Source: CAZLMW01 sp964560875 (GTDB lineage Bacteria; Myxococcota_A; UBA9042). From it: 52,649 nucleotides of DNA. The notes beneath the pieces were generated by a model, which saw only the letters and a program-made list of their open reading frames with translations, did no database searches and had not been told where the DNA came from. The position numbers were made by a program, and so were the translations under genes. Location of the stretch: contig CAZLMW010000053.1 of assembly GCA_964560875.1 (NCBI GenBank), positions 1-52,649 on the forward strand, read 5' to 3'. The number at the start of each line of letters is the position of its first letter. Position 1 is the stretch's first letter. This document shows, piece by piece, positions 28,801 through 35,630 of the stretch.

Positions 28801-29869
28801 CGGTGAGCGTCACGCCGCTGTAGCCGGGCTTGACCGCGGTCAGCTTGCCGTCCTTGGTCGAAAACGCTGTACCGGACGCGGCGATCTTGACCGAGCCGGA
28901 GCCGCCGATGACGTTGGGCGTGAAGGTCGAGCCGACCGGGATGCTGATCCGTGCCGGTCGCGCGAACATGCTGGAGCCGGCCTTGACCGTGACTTTGACG
29001 GTGCGCAGCTGACCGGTCGCGCTGTCCTTTGCGTCGATGATGTCCGTGCCGGCTTTCTTGCCAGCCACGTAGGAGCCCGCGGCCGAGAGCGTGCCGCCCG
29101 AAGCGTTGGTCTTGAACGAGAACTTCGCAGCGCCCGACCCGCCCTTGACCTGGAACGTGAACTTCGTGCCCGGCGAAACCGTGGCGAGCGACGGCTTGAT
29201 GCTCATGTCCGCGACGACGGACACCTTGGCCTGCGCGACACCGACACAGCCGAGATCCGTGAGCTCGACGACGTCCTGGACACCGGACTTCTCGCCGCTG
29301 AGGTAGGCGCCGTTGAACGCGTTGAGGATGGCTCCCGAGGCGTTCTTCACGAGCTTGTAGCGGTACTGACCTGTGCCGCCGATACCCTTGAAGGTGTGCA
29401 GATCGAACGGCAGGATCTTCAGCGTGCCCGGCGACAGCTTGAGAGGTGGATCGCACACGGGCGGGCCGGCATCGACCGGCGGAACATCGTCTGGACCGGC
29501 GTCTTCGGGACCGGCGTCTTCGGGGCCTGCATCCGTGGAACCGGCGTCGGGCGTACCCGTGTCGGGTGTGCTGTCCGAATCCGCAACCGTTGTCGTGTCT
29601 TTGGCCGAGCCGGCATCGACCGGACCGGGGTTGGTGTCTTTCGCAGCCGTCGTATCGACGCTCGTCGTCGTGTCCAAGGTCCCCGAGCCGGCGTCCGTGG
29701 GCGAACTCGTGTCGTTCGTTGACGACGTATCCGCCTGTCCGCCAGCGTCCACACCCGCATCGGTTTGCGGGACGATCGTCTTGGGCGTAGTCCCCGAGTC
29801 GTCTTCCCCGCAGCCGACAGCCACCAGGCAAAACAACGCAGGCAGAGCCACCGCGACACGCATCTTCAT
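25865..29869 (-). CDS. Giant FG-GAP repeat lipoprotein (1334 aa)
   Basis: Starts at MKMRVAVALPA with AAAGGA upstream; the signal peptide ends at CLVAVGC, a lipobox. Residues about 25-135 are an Asp/Thr/Ala-rich linker with TDAG- and PEDAG-type repeats. Residues about 140-400 contain Ig-like sections with FTFQVKGGSGAAKFSF and similar strands. From about 400 there are roughly fourteen FG-GAP repeats of the form FGxSVxxGDxDGDGxxDLxVG, with calcium-type DxDxDG loops (for example GDVDGDGRVDLIVG). This makes an integrin-alpha-like beta-propeller. Exported and probably surface-bound; adhesion is inferred. It diverges from the c-heme operon at 29974, with 104 nt between. Confidence 0.92.
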   Translation of the reverse strand: MKMRVAVALPALFCLVAVGCGEDDSGTTPKTIVPQTDAGVDAGGQADTSSTNDTSSPTDAGSGTLDTTTSVDTTAAKDTNPGPVDAGSAKDTTTVADSDSTPDTGTPDAGSTDAGPEDAGPEDAGPDDVPPVDAGPPVCDPPLKLSPGTLKILPFDLHTFKGIGGTGQYRYKLVKNASGAILNAFNGAYLSGEKSGVQDVVELTDLGCVGVAQAKVSVVADMSIKPSLATVSPGTKFTFQVKGGSGAAKFSFKTNASGGTLSAAGSYVAGKKAGTDIIDAKDSATGQLRTVKVTVKAGSSMFARPARISIPVGSTFTPNVIGGSGSVKIAASGTAFSTKDGKLTAVKPGYSGVTLTDEFTGQKTVIKARSIRAFDPEQPSVGDGFGWAVVRGTGDINDDGYPDAVVGISEGDYTAWNDGIVLVYHGSKKGMGPKPVQILHGTERDGRYGTSLAVGDVDGDGRVDLIVGNPVSDVGTINNGGVHIHKGLKTGKFEKTASKVLSGLYSYDQFGYSVALCDFNGDKRLDLAVGAPYGEDRTKSPTITDEGGVFVFLGGKDGFADKPEIRRFGTDLDAAGKPKKVKNLRMGWSLAAGDIDGDGLCDLAAGSLHYRGNANNDGAVFIYKGVAATKSSAGGLTGSAVHMITGTDKKEKGGQFGRAIGMGDFDGDKRADLVVGYYGLDTYPGGKKQTNAGGVFAYKLTGIGNKPATKKTSYLAAQWKLLGDNSWDYYGRNVHAQDLDGDGISEIIASNVADEIKGKPSGTGVVAIFKGRKGKFPDTKPSLAIPGVRGGDWFGAGVSTVGDVDKDGSPDLVVYASHEDTVGMNHGRPYFVSGAKPFSPQPLEYVTRPSGSRIGHAMAAIGDVNQDGKTDFVVTAPYSEGAEKVAGKWVFTSTTAGSSWVLSGATVGTSQTPALAIHKFYGHTGGELLGWDADGAGDFDGDGIQDYAVVARNEDRHSAWGSGYASKPKCGSYGGDVGAVYIFKGGKKLSKTPVWMILGVQTYDYIMAVGGAQKPGMGDINGDGLDDIVMGSYAWDASGRSNAGGWAVAWGRKAPAKGIGIVCKPDHMFVGVKSNDYVGRSVAMIGDIDGDKCAEFAVGADAEDLGLSNQGTVRVIFGWGAKCKSKTPREVVLLSGSNNARAGISVASGGDVDGDKLNDLVIGGYNHVVAGQGTGAAWVVTAKYIKTLTPKTVVNAAAPLAKFPMSDPKAGKLNVAGTVPGGQFGYSVSLIPGFEADGRAAVIVGFPFGNVFGKDRSGGAQVYRVMKGTKTSLAQQPWGAIAGETYRSGGAIGYSVAGANVGGKVIIGAGGYYGTPQGSKAVDGGSAYMTLLDK

Positions 29870-29973
29870 GAGCCAGGGTCCTTTCCGCAGTTGACGCCAT
29901 TGGGCGGCGCGCGGAGCATTGGGGCCGTCATCATTCCCGGGCGGGAGCCATCCGCCAAGGCCCTTTACAATCC

Positions 29974-31482
29974 ATGCAGAGCACCCCCCGCCCGCGGCCA
30001 GGTATCGGACACCGCCGTTTCGTCCCCTCCGTCCGCGCTGCCACCGTCGCCCTGGGCGCGCTCGTCGCGGCTTGCGGCGCAGACCCCGCACCATCCACAG
30101 CTCAGGACACCGGCGGCGGCGTCTTTCAGCAGGACAGCGGCGCGAAGCTCGACAGTGGAGCTGCCGACACCGGCACCGCGGTGGACGCCGGGACGTCCGC
30201 CGTGGACGCCGGCACAGCTGCGGTCGATACCGCCGAGGCATCCGACGCGGACCCAAACTCGCCTGACACCGCCTCGCCTGACACCTCCTCCGCCGACACG
30301 TCCTCGCCCGTCGATTCGGCAACGGTCACCGCCGACGCGGGGTCTGCAGACGCCGGCCCAACCGGCCTCGTGGCTGCTCCGGTCAAGCCGGGCGGCGACG
30401 TGAAAGCCATCGTCACGACCATCGCCAAGCAGAAGCCCACGTGGGTGCGCCCCGACGGTGAAAACGTCTTTCTCTGGGGCGATAAGGGCCTGGCGCACAT
30501 CAAGCCGGCCTCGGACGAAACCATCGTTATCAATGGCGCCACCGGCAAACCGCACGACGTAGCCAAGATCGGCAAGGTCACCCTCATCGCGACAAGCACC
30601 GGCCTGTGGGTGCTCGACAAAGACAAGGCGAAGGCCTCGCCCCTGACCGCCGCCATCGCCGGCAAGGCCAAGCTCGCGTTCACCGACCTGCACGTCGTGG
30701 GCGACAAGGACCCGGTGCTGTGGATCGTCGCCGGCAACAAGCTGACGCGCTACGGCGGCGGCAAACTCAACACGATCACGATCCCCAAGCTCGACGTGAC
30801 CGGCGCCAAGCTCGCCTGGGGTCCCAAGGTCAACGGCAAGGCGGCGCTGTGGCTGGCCGCGAAAGATCGTGTCGCCGGCATCGTGATCAACGGCTCCAAG
30901 GTCGAAGCGTGGGTGGAAGTCAAAGACCGCCCAGTCGCCGATCTCGCGGTCGACAAGAGCGGCCGCGTCTGGGTTGCCAGCGACGGCGAATGCCTCGTGC
31001 GCGACGGCAACGGCGCATGGATCGCGTGGAAGTTCCCGTCAAAGGTCACGCACATGTACGCGGCCAGCGAGAGCGCCGAGGTCTTCGTCCGTACCGCCAA
31101 AGCGTGGTGGGTCAACGCGAAGGGCAGCTTCCACAAGCTCACGCAGATGCCGGCAACAACGGCCGCAGCGGCGGACAAGGATCGCGTCCTCATCGGCACC
31201 AAGAGCACGGTCGCGTGGCTCACGACGACGCCGCCGCCCGAAAAGCCGAAGACCACATGGACCAAGCACGTCCAGCCGATCTACTCGAACAGCTGCGCGC
31301 TCTGTCACAGCGACAAGGGCGTGAACACGAAACTATACAAATCAAGCCAGTGGAAATCGCGGATCGATGATATTATCAAGCTCGTCGTCAAGGGCGGTAT
31401 GCCGTTGTCCCCGAAGCAGCCGCTGACGCCCCTTGAAATCGCCGCAATCAAGAACTGGAAAAAGGACGGCTTCATCGAGTGA
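29974..31482 (+). CDS. Lipoprotein with beta-propeller-like domain and C-terminal c-type heme motif
   Basis: Signal peptide with lipobox LVAAC, then a Thr/Asp/Ala linker (TDAG-like, as in the divergent FG-GAP protein). The middle (about 130-400) has repeated motifs such as LWGDKGLAHI, LWVLDKDKAK, LWIVAGNKLTRYG, VWVASDGECLV and AWWVNAKG, typical of a beta-propeller. The C-terminus has IYSNSCALCHSDKG, a CxxCH heme-c motif, then KGGMPLSPKQPLTP, with Met available as axial ligand, followed by EIAAIKNWKKDGF. This layout is that of a monoheme cytochrome domain. First gene of a four-gene unit; the stop is followed by the next gene within 60 nt. Confidence 0.85.
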   Translation: MQSTPRPRPGIGHRRFVPSVRAATVALGALVAACGADPAPSTAQDTGGGVFQQDSGAKLDSGAADTGTAVDAGTSAVDAGTAAVDTAEASDADPNSPDTASPDTSSADTSSPVDSATVTADAGSADAGPTGLVAAPVKPGGDVKAIVTTIAKQKPTWVRPDGENVFLWGDKGLAHIKPASDETIVINGATGKPHDVAKIGKVTLIATSTGLWVLDKDKAKASPLTAAIAGKAKLAFTDLHVVGDKDPVLWIVAGNKLTRYGGGKLNTITIPKLDVTGAKLAWGPKVNGKAALWLAAKDRVAGIVINGSKVEAWVEVKDRPVADLAVDKSGRVWVASDGECLVRDGNGAWIAWKFPSKVTHMYAASESAEVFVRTAKAWWVNAKGSFHKLTQMPATTAAAADKDRVLIGTKSTVAWLTTTPPPEKPKTTWTKHVQPIYSNSCALCHSDKGVNTKLYKSSQWKSRIDDIIKLVVKGGMPLSPKQPLTPLEIAAIKNWKKDGFIE

Positions 31483-31541
31483 CGCAACGGGCGCCTGTGC
31501 CCGCTCCGCTCATGTTGCCCGCCACCTCTGAGGAGAGCGCG

Positions 31542-33122
31542 ATGCGAACCACCTCAGTCGCCGCCCCTATCGCCGCTGCGTTGCTCATTGCCGCCGCTTC
31601 GGCCTGGGCTGCACCACCCAAAGCCGCCATCTGTCCGGTCGATGACCCGACCATGGACCGCTACGAATTCCTGCGGTCGGCGAGCTTGGAGGTGCGCGGC
31701 AACGTGCCCACGGTCGCCGAGTACAAGACGCTCGATAAGTCCAAAGACGTACCGATGTCGACGCTGGACAGCTGGCTCAAGAGCGACGCATTCGCGCAAC
31801 AGGCGGTGCGCGTTCACCGCAGTTTGTTCTGGAACAGCATCGAGAACGTCCGTCCGTTCGGCGCGAACACCTCCTTGCGCTACGACAAGAAGATGAAGCT
31901 GTGGTGGCGCAGCGGCGGCGCGTTTTCGTTCAAGCAGCGCGGCAACCGCGTGCCCTGCCTGGACAAGCCAGTCGCCTACGACAAGGACGGCAAGATCGTC
32001 TACTGGGACCAGGCCGACGGCACCAAGCGTGAGGGCTGGGTCAAGGTCAAGCCGTACTGGAACCTGGCATCCGAGGTGAAGGTCTGCGCCGGCGACGCCC
32101 AGGCCGGCACGGTGTCGCCCAACGGCACCAAGTGCGACCAGATCGGCTACGCATTCGACCCGAGCTGCGGCTGCGGCCCCAACCTTCGCTGGTGCACGTA
32201 CGGCACCGTCCAGCTGACCCTCGTTCGCTCGTGGGCCAAGGCGATGGACCTGCAGATTCGCGACATCATCAAGGAAAACCGGCCCTACACCGACCTCTTT
32301 TCGGAGAAGGTCGCGTACGTGAACGGACCGATCGTCTTCTTCTGGAAGTACCAGACGGCAGTCGCCAATCGGCTGCGCTTCAACCCGGCGCCGCTCGACC
32401 ACGCGCAGCTGCCGTACTTGAAGTGGAGCGACGTCGACAAGTGGGTCAAGGTCAAGCTCGGCCCCGAACACGCTGGCGTCCTCACCAGCCCGGCCTTCCT
32501 GCTGCGCTTTCAGACCAACCGCGCGCGGGCCAATCGCTACTACAACACGTTCCTCTGCCAGCCCTTCCAGCCGCCCGAGAGCGGCATCCCGGTCGCAGCG
32601 GAAGAGGCGCTCAAGGAGCCCAACCTGCAAAAGCGCCCCGGCTGCAAGTACTGCCATGCGTTGCTCGAGCCTGTCGCCTCGTTCTGGGGCCGCTGGACCG
32701 AGCAGGGCGTCGGCTTCCTCAACCCGAACAACTACCCCGCGTACTCCAAGAAGTGTGAGCAGTGCGCCAAGACCGGATCGGGATGCACGACCGTCTGCAA
32801 GCGTTACTACTTCACCAAGGCGCTGAGCGAGCCGGAAAAGGACTTCCTTGGCGTACTCAACGGATACGTCTTCCTGCAGAAAGTCCACGAAAAGCACGTC
32901 AAATACGGTCCGCGCCTGATGGCGATGGAGACGTTCGCTGACGGTCGCCTGCCCGAGTGCATGGCCGCGACGACAGCGGCTCGGATGCTCGGTCGCAAGC
33001 TGAAGCCTGATGAGCGTTCCTGGGCCAAGAAGCTGTCGGTCGAGTTTGCGCAGTCCGGCTACAGCTACCGCGCGCTCGTCAAATCTATCCTGACCAGCAA
33101 GGTGTTTCGGAGGGTCCGATGA
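31542..33122 (+). CDS. Exported DUF1549/DUF1588-like c-heme protein
   Basis: The ATG at 31542 has GAGGAGA 6 nt upstream and opens a clear signal peptide (AAALLIAAASAWA). The 526-residue protein has the N-terminal feature of DUF1549-type proteins (LRSASLEVRGNVPTVAEY, then LDSWLKSDAFAQQAVRVHRS) and a later SPAFLLRFQTNRARANRYYN section followed by RPGCKYCHALLEPVASFWG. This is a CxxCH heme-c motif in the position typical of DUF1588/DUF1585 proteins. Extra Cys pairs (CGCGPNLRWC, CEQCAK) are present. Such proteins are common in Planctomycetes and Myxococcota and often pair with DUF1501 proteins; the chemistry is unknown. ATGA overlap with the next gene. Confidence 0.85.
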   Translation: MRTTSVAAPIAAALLIAAASAWAAPPKAAICPVDDPTMDRYEFLRSASLEVRGNVPTVAEYKTLDKSKDVPMSTLDSWLKSDAFAQQAVRVHRSLFWNSIENVRPFGANTSLRYDKKMKLWWRSGGAFSFKQRGNRVPCLDKPVAYDKDGKIVYWDQADGTKREGWVKVKPYWNLASEVKVCAGDAQAGTVSPNGTKCDQIGYAFDPSCGCGPNLRWCTYGTVQLTLVRSWAKAMDLQIRDIIKENRPYTDLFSEKVAYVNGPIVFFWKYQTAVANRLRFNPAPLDHAQLPYLKWSDVDKWVKVKLGPEHAGVLTSPAFLLRFQTNRARANRYYNTFLCQPFQPPESGIPVAAEEALKEPNLQKRPGCKYCHALLEPVASFWGRWTEQGVGFLNPNNYPAYSKKCEQCAKTGSGCTTVCKRYYFTKALSEPEKDFLGVLNGYVFLQKVHEKHVKYGPRLMAMETFADGRLPECMAATTAARMLGRKLKPDERSWAKKLSVEFAQSGYSYRALVKSILTSKVFRRVR

Positions 33123-34039
33123 ACCGTACATTCTTCGATTTCGCCGCGCGTCAGTGGCCCGGTCGTTTGGTGTTGATGGCCGGCGCAGCTGCGTTGGTCA
33201 TGTCCGGCTGCGCCCAGTCCGCGCCGGATGAAGCCGCGCCGCAGACCGTACCGACCAACACCGATCCGCAGGTCAACACCAACAAGGATCCCGGCAAGAC
33301 GACCGCGACCGACGACGGCCCGCAGAGCTACAAGCCCAATGTCGACCCGCGCACCGGTGAGATGGACAAAGGCACCCAAGTCGGCCTCCGCCCCAAGGAA
33401 GAGCCCAAAGTCGACCCCGATCCGGTGGAGCCCAAGCCCGAAGAGCCCAAGCCGATCGACGGCAAGCTCGGGGGCGGTGTCGACGTCGACCTGACACCGC
33501 AAGAAGAGGCGCCGTCACGGGCTCGTCGCCGCATGAACATCGACCAGTTGAACATGGCCGTTCGCCGCGTGTCGGGCGGTATCGCCTGGACGGCCGGCAA
33601 GGGCATCTCGGGCAAGAGCGCTGGCAGCGACAACTTCGTGGTGCTCGCGCGCACCCTCGGCAAGCCGAACTACACCGACCTGACCTCGGAAGACCTGTCG
33701 CCAGGTGCCCTCTTCCAGAAGTTCCTCGGCGACGCGGCGTCATCGGTATGCAAGAAGATGATCGAGCGCGACGGCAAGGAGAAGACCGCCACCAAGCGAA
33801 TCCTGCTGCGCCATGTTGGCCACGCCGACACGGTCACGAGCAACCCGATGGGGGTCAATAAGAACCTGTCCGCGCTGCTCTTGCGCTTCCACGGCCGCAA
33901 CCTCGCGCCCTCGAGCAAACAGCTTGAGACCTGGCGCTTCCTGTTCCAATCCGCAACCAAGCTCAGCAAGTCACCGCTGATGGGCTGGCGTGCCGTTTGC
34001 GTGGGGCTGATTCAGCACCCGCGCTTCTACACGTACTAG
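33119..34039 (+). CDS. Lipoprotein of the DUF1501 operon
   Basis: A 306-residue protein starting in an ATGA overlap. The signal peptide ends at LVMSGC. Residues about 32-130 are Pro/Lys/Asp-rich (NTDPQVNTNKDPGK, EEPKVDPDPVEPKPEEP). The folded part (about 135-306) opens RMNIDQLNMAVRRVSGGI, like the start of the DUF1592 family, and ends WRAVCVGLIQHPRFYTY, like the C-terminus of the DUF1549/DUF1553 group (..L.QHPRF). It is probably a small structural partner of the two large proteins beside it. No catalytic or heme motif is seen. Confidence 0.75.
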   Translation: MNRTFFDFAARQWPGRLVLMAGAAALVMSGCAQSAPDEAAPQTVPTNTDPQVNTNKDPGKTTATDDGPQSYKPNVDPRTGEMDKGTQVGLRPKEEPKVDPDPVEPKPEEPKPIDGKLGGGVDVDLTPQEEAPSRARRRMNIDQLNMAVRRVSGGIAWTAGKGISGKSAGSDNFVVLARTLGKPNYTDLTSEDLSPGALFQKFLGDAASSVCKKMIERDGKEKTATKRILLRHVGHADTVTSNPMGVNKNLSALLLRFHGRNLAPSSKQLETWRFLFQSATKLSKSPLMGWRAVCVGLIQHPRFYTY

Positions 34040-34048
34040 GAGGTCACG

Positions 34049-35485
34049 ATGAGCAACGACCTGCTGCGACGCGAATTCCTGCTACGAGCCCTGCAAGGCG
34101 GCATCGCCCTCGGTGGCGCGACCGCCGTTTCGAGCTTCGACCCGATGGCATCCCTGGCCTGGGCCACGGCGCCTGGCGATGGCACCGTCAAGGCGCCGTC
34201 GACCAAGGATCGGTACTACATTTTCTGCTACTTCAGCGGCGGCTGGGACACCATGCTGTCCCTCGATCCGAAAGATCCCAAGAAGTTCACGACCGCCAAC
34301 ATTGCCAAGACGCGTATCGAGCCGAACTACGACGGTCTGGACGACGACGCGCCACCCAACGGCGGCAAGCTGGTGCAGGTCAAGGGCAACAACGGCAAAC
34401 CCGACCAGCTCGGCTGGTACATCGGCGACCTGGCCAAGCACTGGGACAAGATGGCGGTCATCCGCGGCATGAGCATGGACACGCTCACGCACGAGGCTGG
34501 AAGGCGCCGTTTTATCACCGGAAGGCCGCCAAGTGGGCTGCTGGCGCGCGGTTCATCCGGCGCGACTTGGCTCGCTTCGTTGCTCGGCGTGAAGGAGACG
34601 ATTCCCAACCTCGCCGTCCGCGTCGAGACGTACAACGCGGGGCTCCCCAAGTACGCGACCGGTCTGAAGGCCGGCAGCGTTCCGGACCTCGTTCGCGCCC
34701 TCAAGGCCGACTCATCCGCGCTCCCAGCCAACATCCAGAAGCTCATCGACAACATGCTCGCCCAGGAAGCGGCCTGCATGCACGCCGCCCATTCGCCGAT
34801 GTGGCAGACCGCGGAGGCCTCGCGCCAGAAGTCGGTCGAGATGGTCGGCAGCGGCCTCGACAAGACCTTCGCGTTCTCCTCGAACACACCCGCGATGGCC
34901 AAACTGCGCGCCCACTACGGCATCAAGCAGTACGGCAGCAGCGCGACGACCTCGCACGAAGCGCAGGCCGCGATGGCGGTGACCGCGTTGACGAGCGGCG
35001 TGAGCCGATGTGTCAGCATCCAGGCGACGTCCGGGCTGGACACGCACTTCGACGACTGGGCCGACGACCAGGGACCGCGGCAGCTGCGCGGCTTCAACAA
35101 CGTCGCCCGCATGGTTGAAGACCTGAGCAAGCGCCCCTATCCCGGTGGCGGCACCTGGATGGACAAGACGGTCATCGTCGGATTCTCCGAGTTCTCGCGC
35201 ACCTCGCTCATGAACAGCCGCGGCGGTCGCGATCACGCGCTCACCAACGCGTGTTTCGTCCTCGGCGCCGGCATCAAGGGCGGCCAGGTAATCGGCAAAT
35301 CGCACGACATCGGCCTCGCCCCCGTGCCCTGCAATCTGGCGACAGGTCTGCCCGATAATTCCAACGGCGAAGTCATCAAACCCGAGCACGTCTACCGTTC
35401 GCTGCTCTGGGATCTCGGCATCACATACGACATTGCCGACCTCCGCGTGCCCGCAATCAAGGCGCTGCTGAAGAAGGGCTCGTGA
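34049..35485 (+). CDS. DUF1501 domain-containing exported protein
   Basis: A 478-residue protein. The N-terminus has RREFLLRALQGGIALGG, a twin-arginine-like signal. The rest follows DUF1501 (alkaline-phosphatase-like fold): YYIFCYFSGGWDTMLSLD, RGMSMDTLTHEAGRRRF, ATSGLDTHFDDWADDQG, VIVGFSEFSRTSLMNSRGGRDHA and LLWDLGITYDI. It ends the four-gene unit beginning at 29974. AGGAGG is 5 nt before the start. DUF1501 proteins usually accompany DUF1549/DUF1588/DUF1800 proteins in surface-degradation gene sets of Planctomycetes and Myxococcota; substrate unknown. Confidence 0.93.
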   Translation: MSNDLLRREFLLRALQGGIALGGATAVSSFDPMASLAWATAPGDGTVKAPSTKDRYYIFCYFSGGWDTMLSLDPKDPKKFTTANIAKTRIEPNYDGLDDDAPPNGGKLVQVKGNNGKPDQLGWYIGDLAKHWDKMAVIRGMSMDTLTHEAGRRRFITGRPPSGLLARGSSGATWLASLLGVKETIPNLAVRVETYNAGLPKYATGLKAGSVPDLVRALKADSSALPANIQKLIDNMLAQEAACMHAAHSPMWQTAEASRQKSVEMVGSGLDKTFAFSSNTPAMAKLRAHYGIKQYGSSATTSHEAQAAMAVTALTSGVSRCVSIQATSGLDTHFDDWADDQGPRQLRGFNNVARMVEDLSKRPYPGGGTWMDKTVIVGFSEFSRTSLMNSRGGRDHALTNACFVLGAGIKGGQVIGKSHDIGLAPVPCNLATGLPDNSNGEVIKPEHVYRSLLWDLGITYDIADLRVPAIKALLKKGS

Positions 35486-35630
35486 GATTGCAGCGCGTCT
35501 GCTCGCTCGAAACGACGGCGTGAACCGTTGTAAAAACATCCCATATTGTGGCGCATGGCCGCGATTTGCGGTTGTTGGCGGCCCACGTGTCTCGTAGGTT
35601 GTAAGTGCCCTTGGTGGGCCCGGAGCAACC

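Noticed and set aside
25841..29722. Plus-strand open frame of 1293 codons
   Set aside because: It is the antisense of the FG-GAP gene; high GC and the repeat codon pattern keep the opposite frame open.
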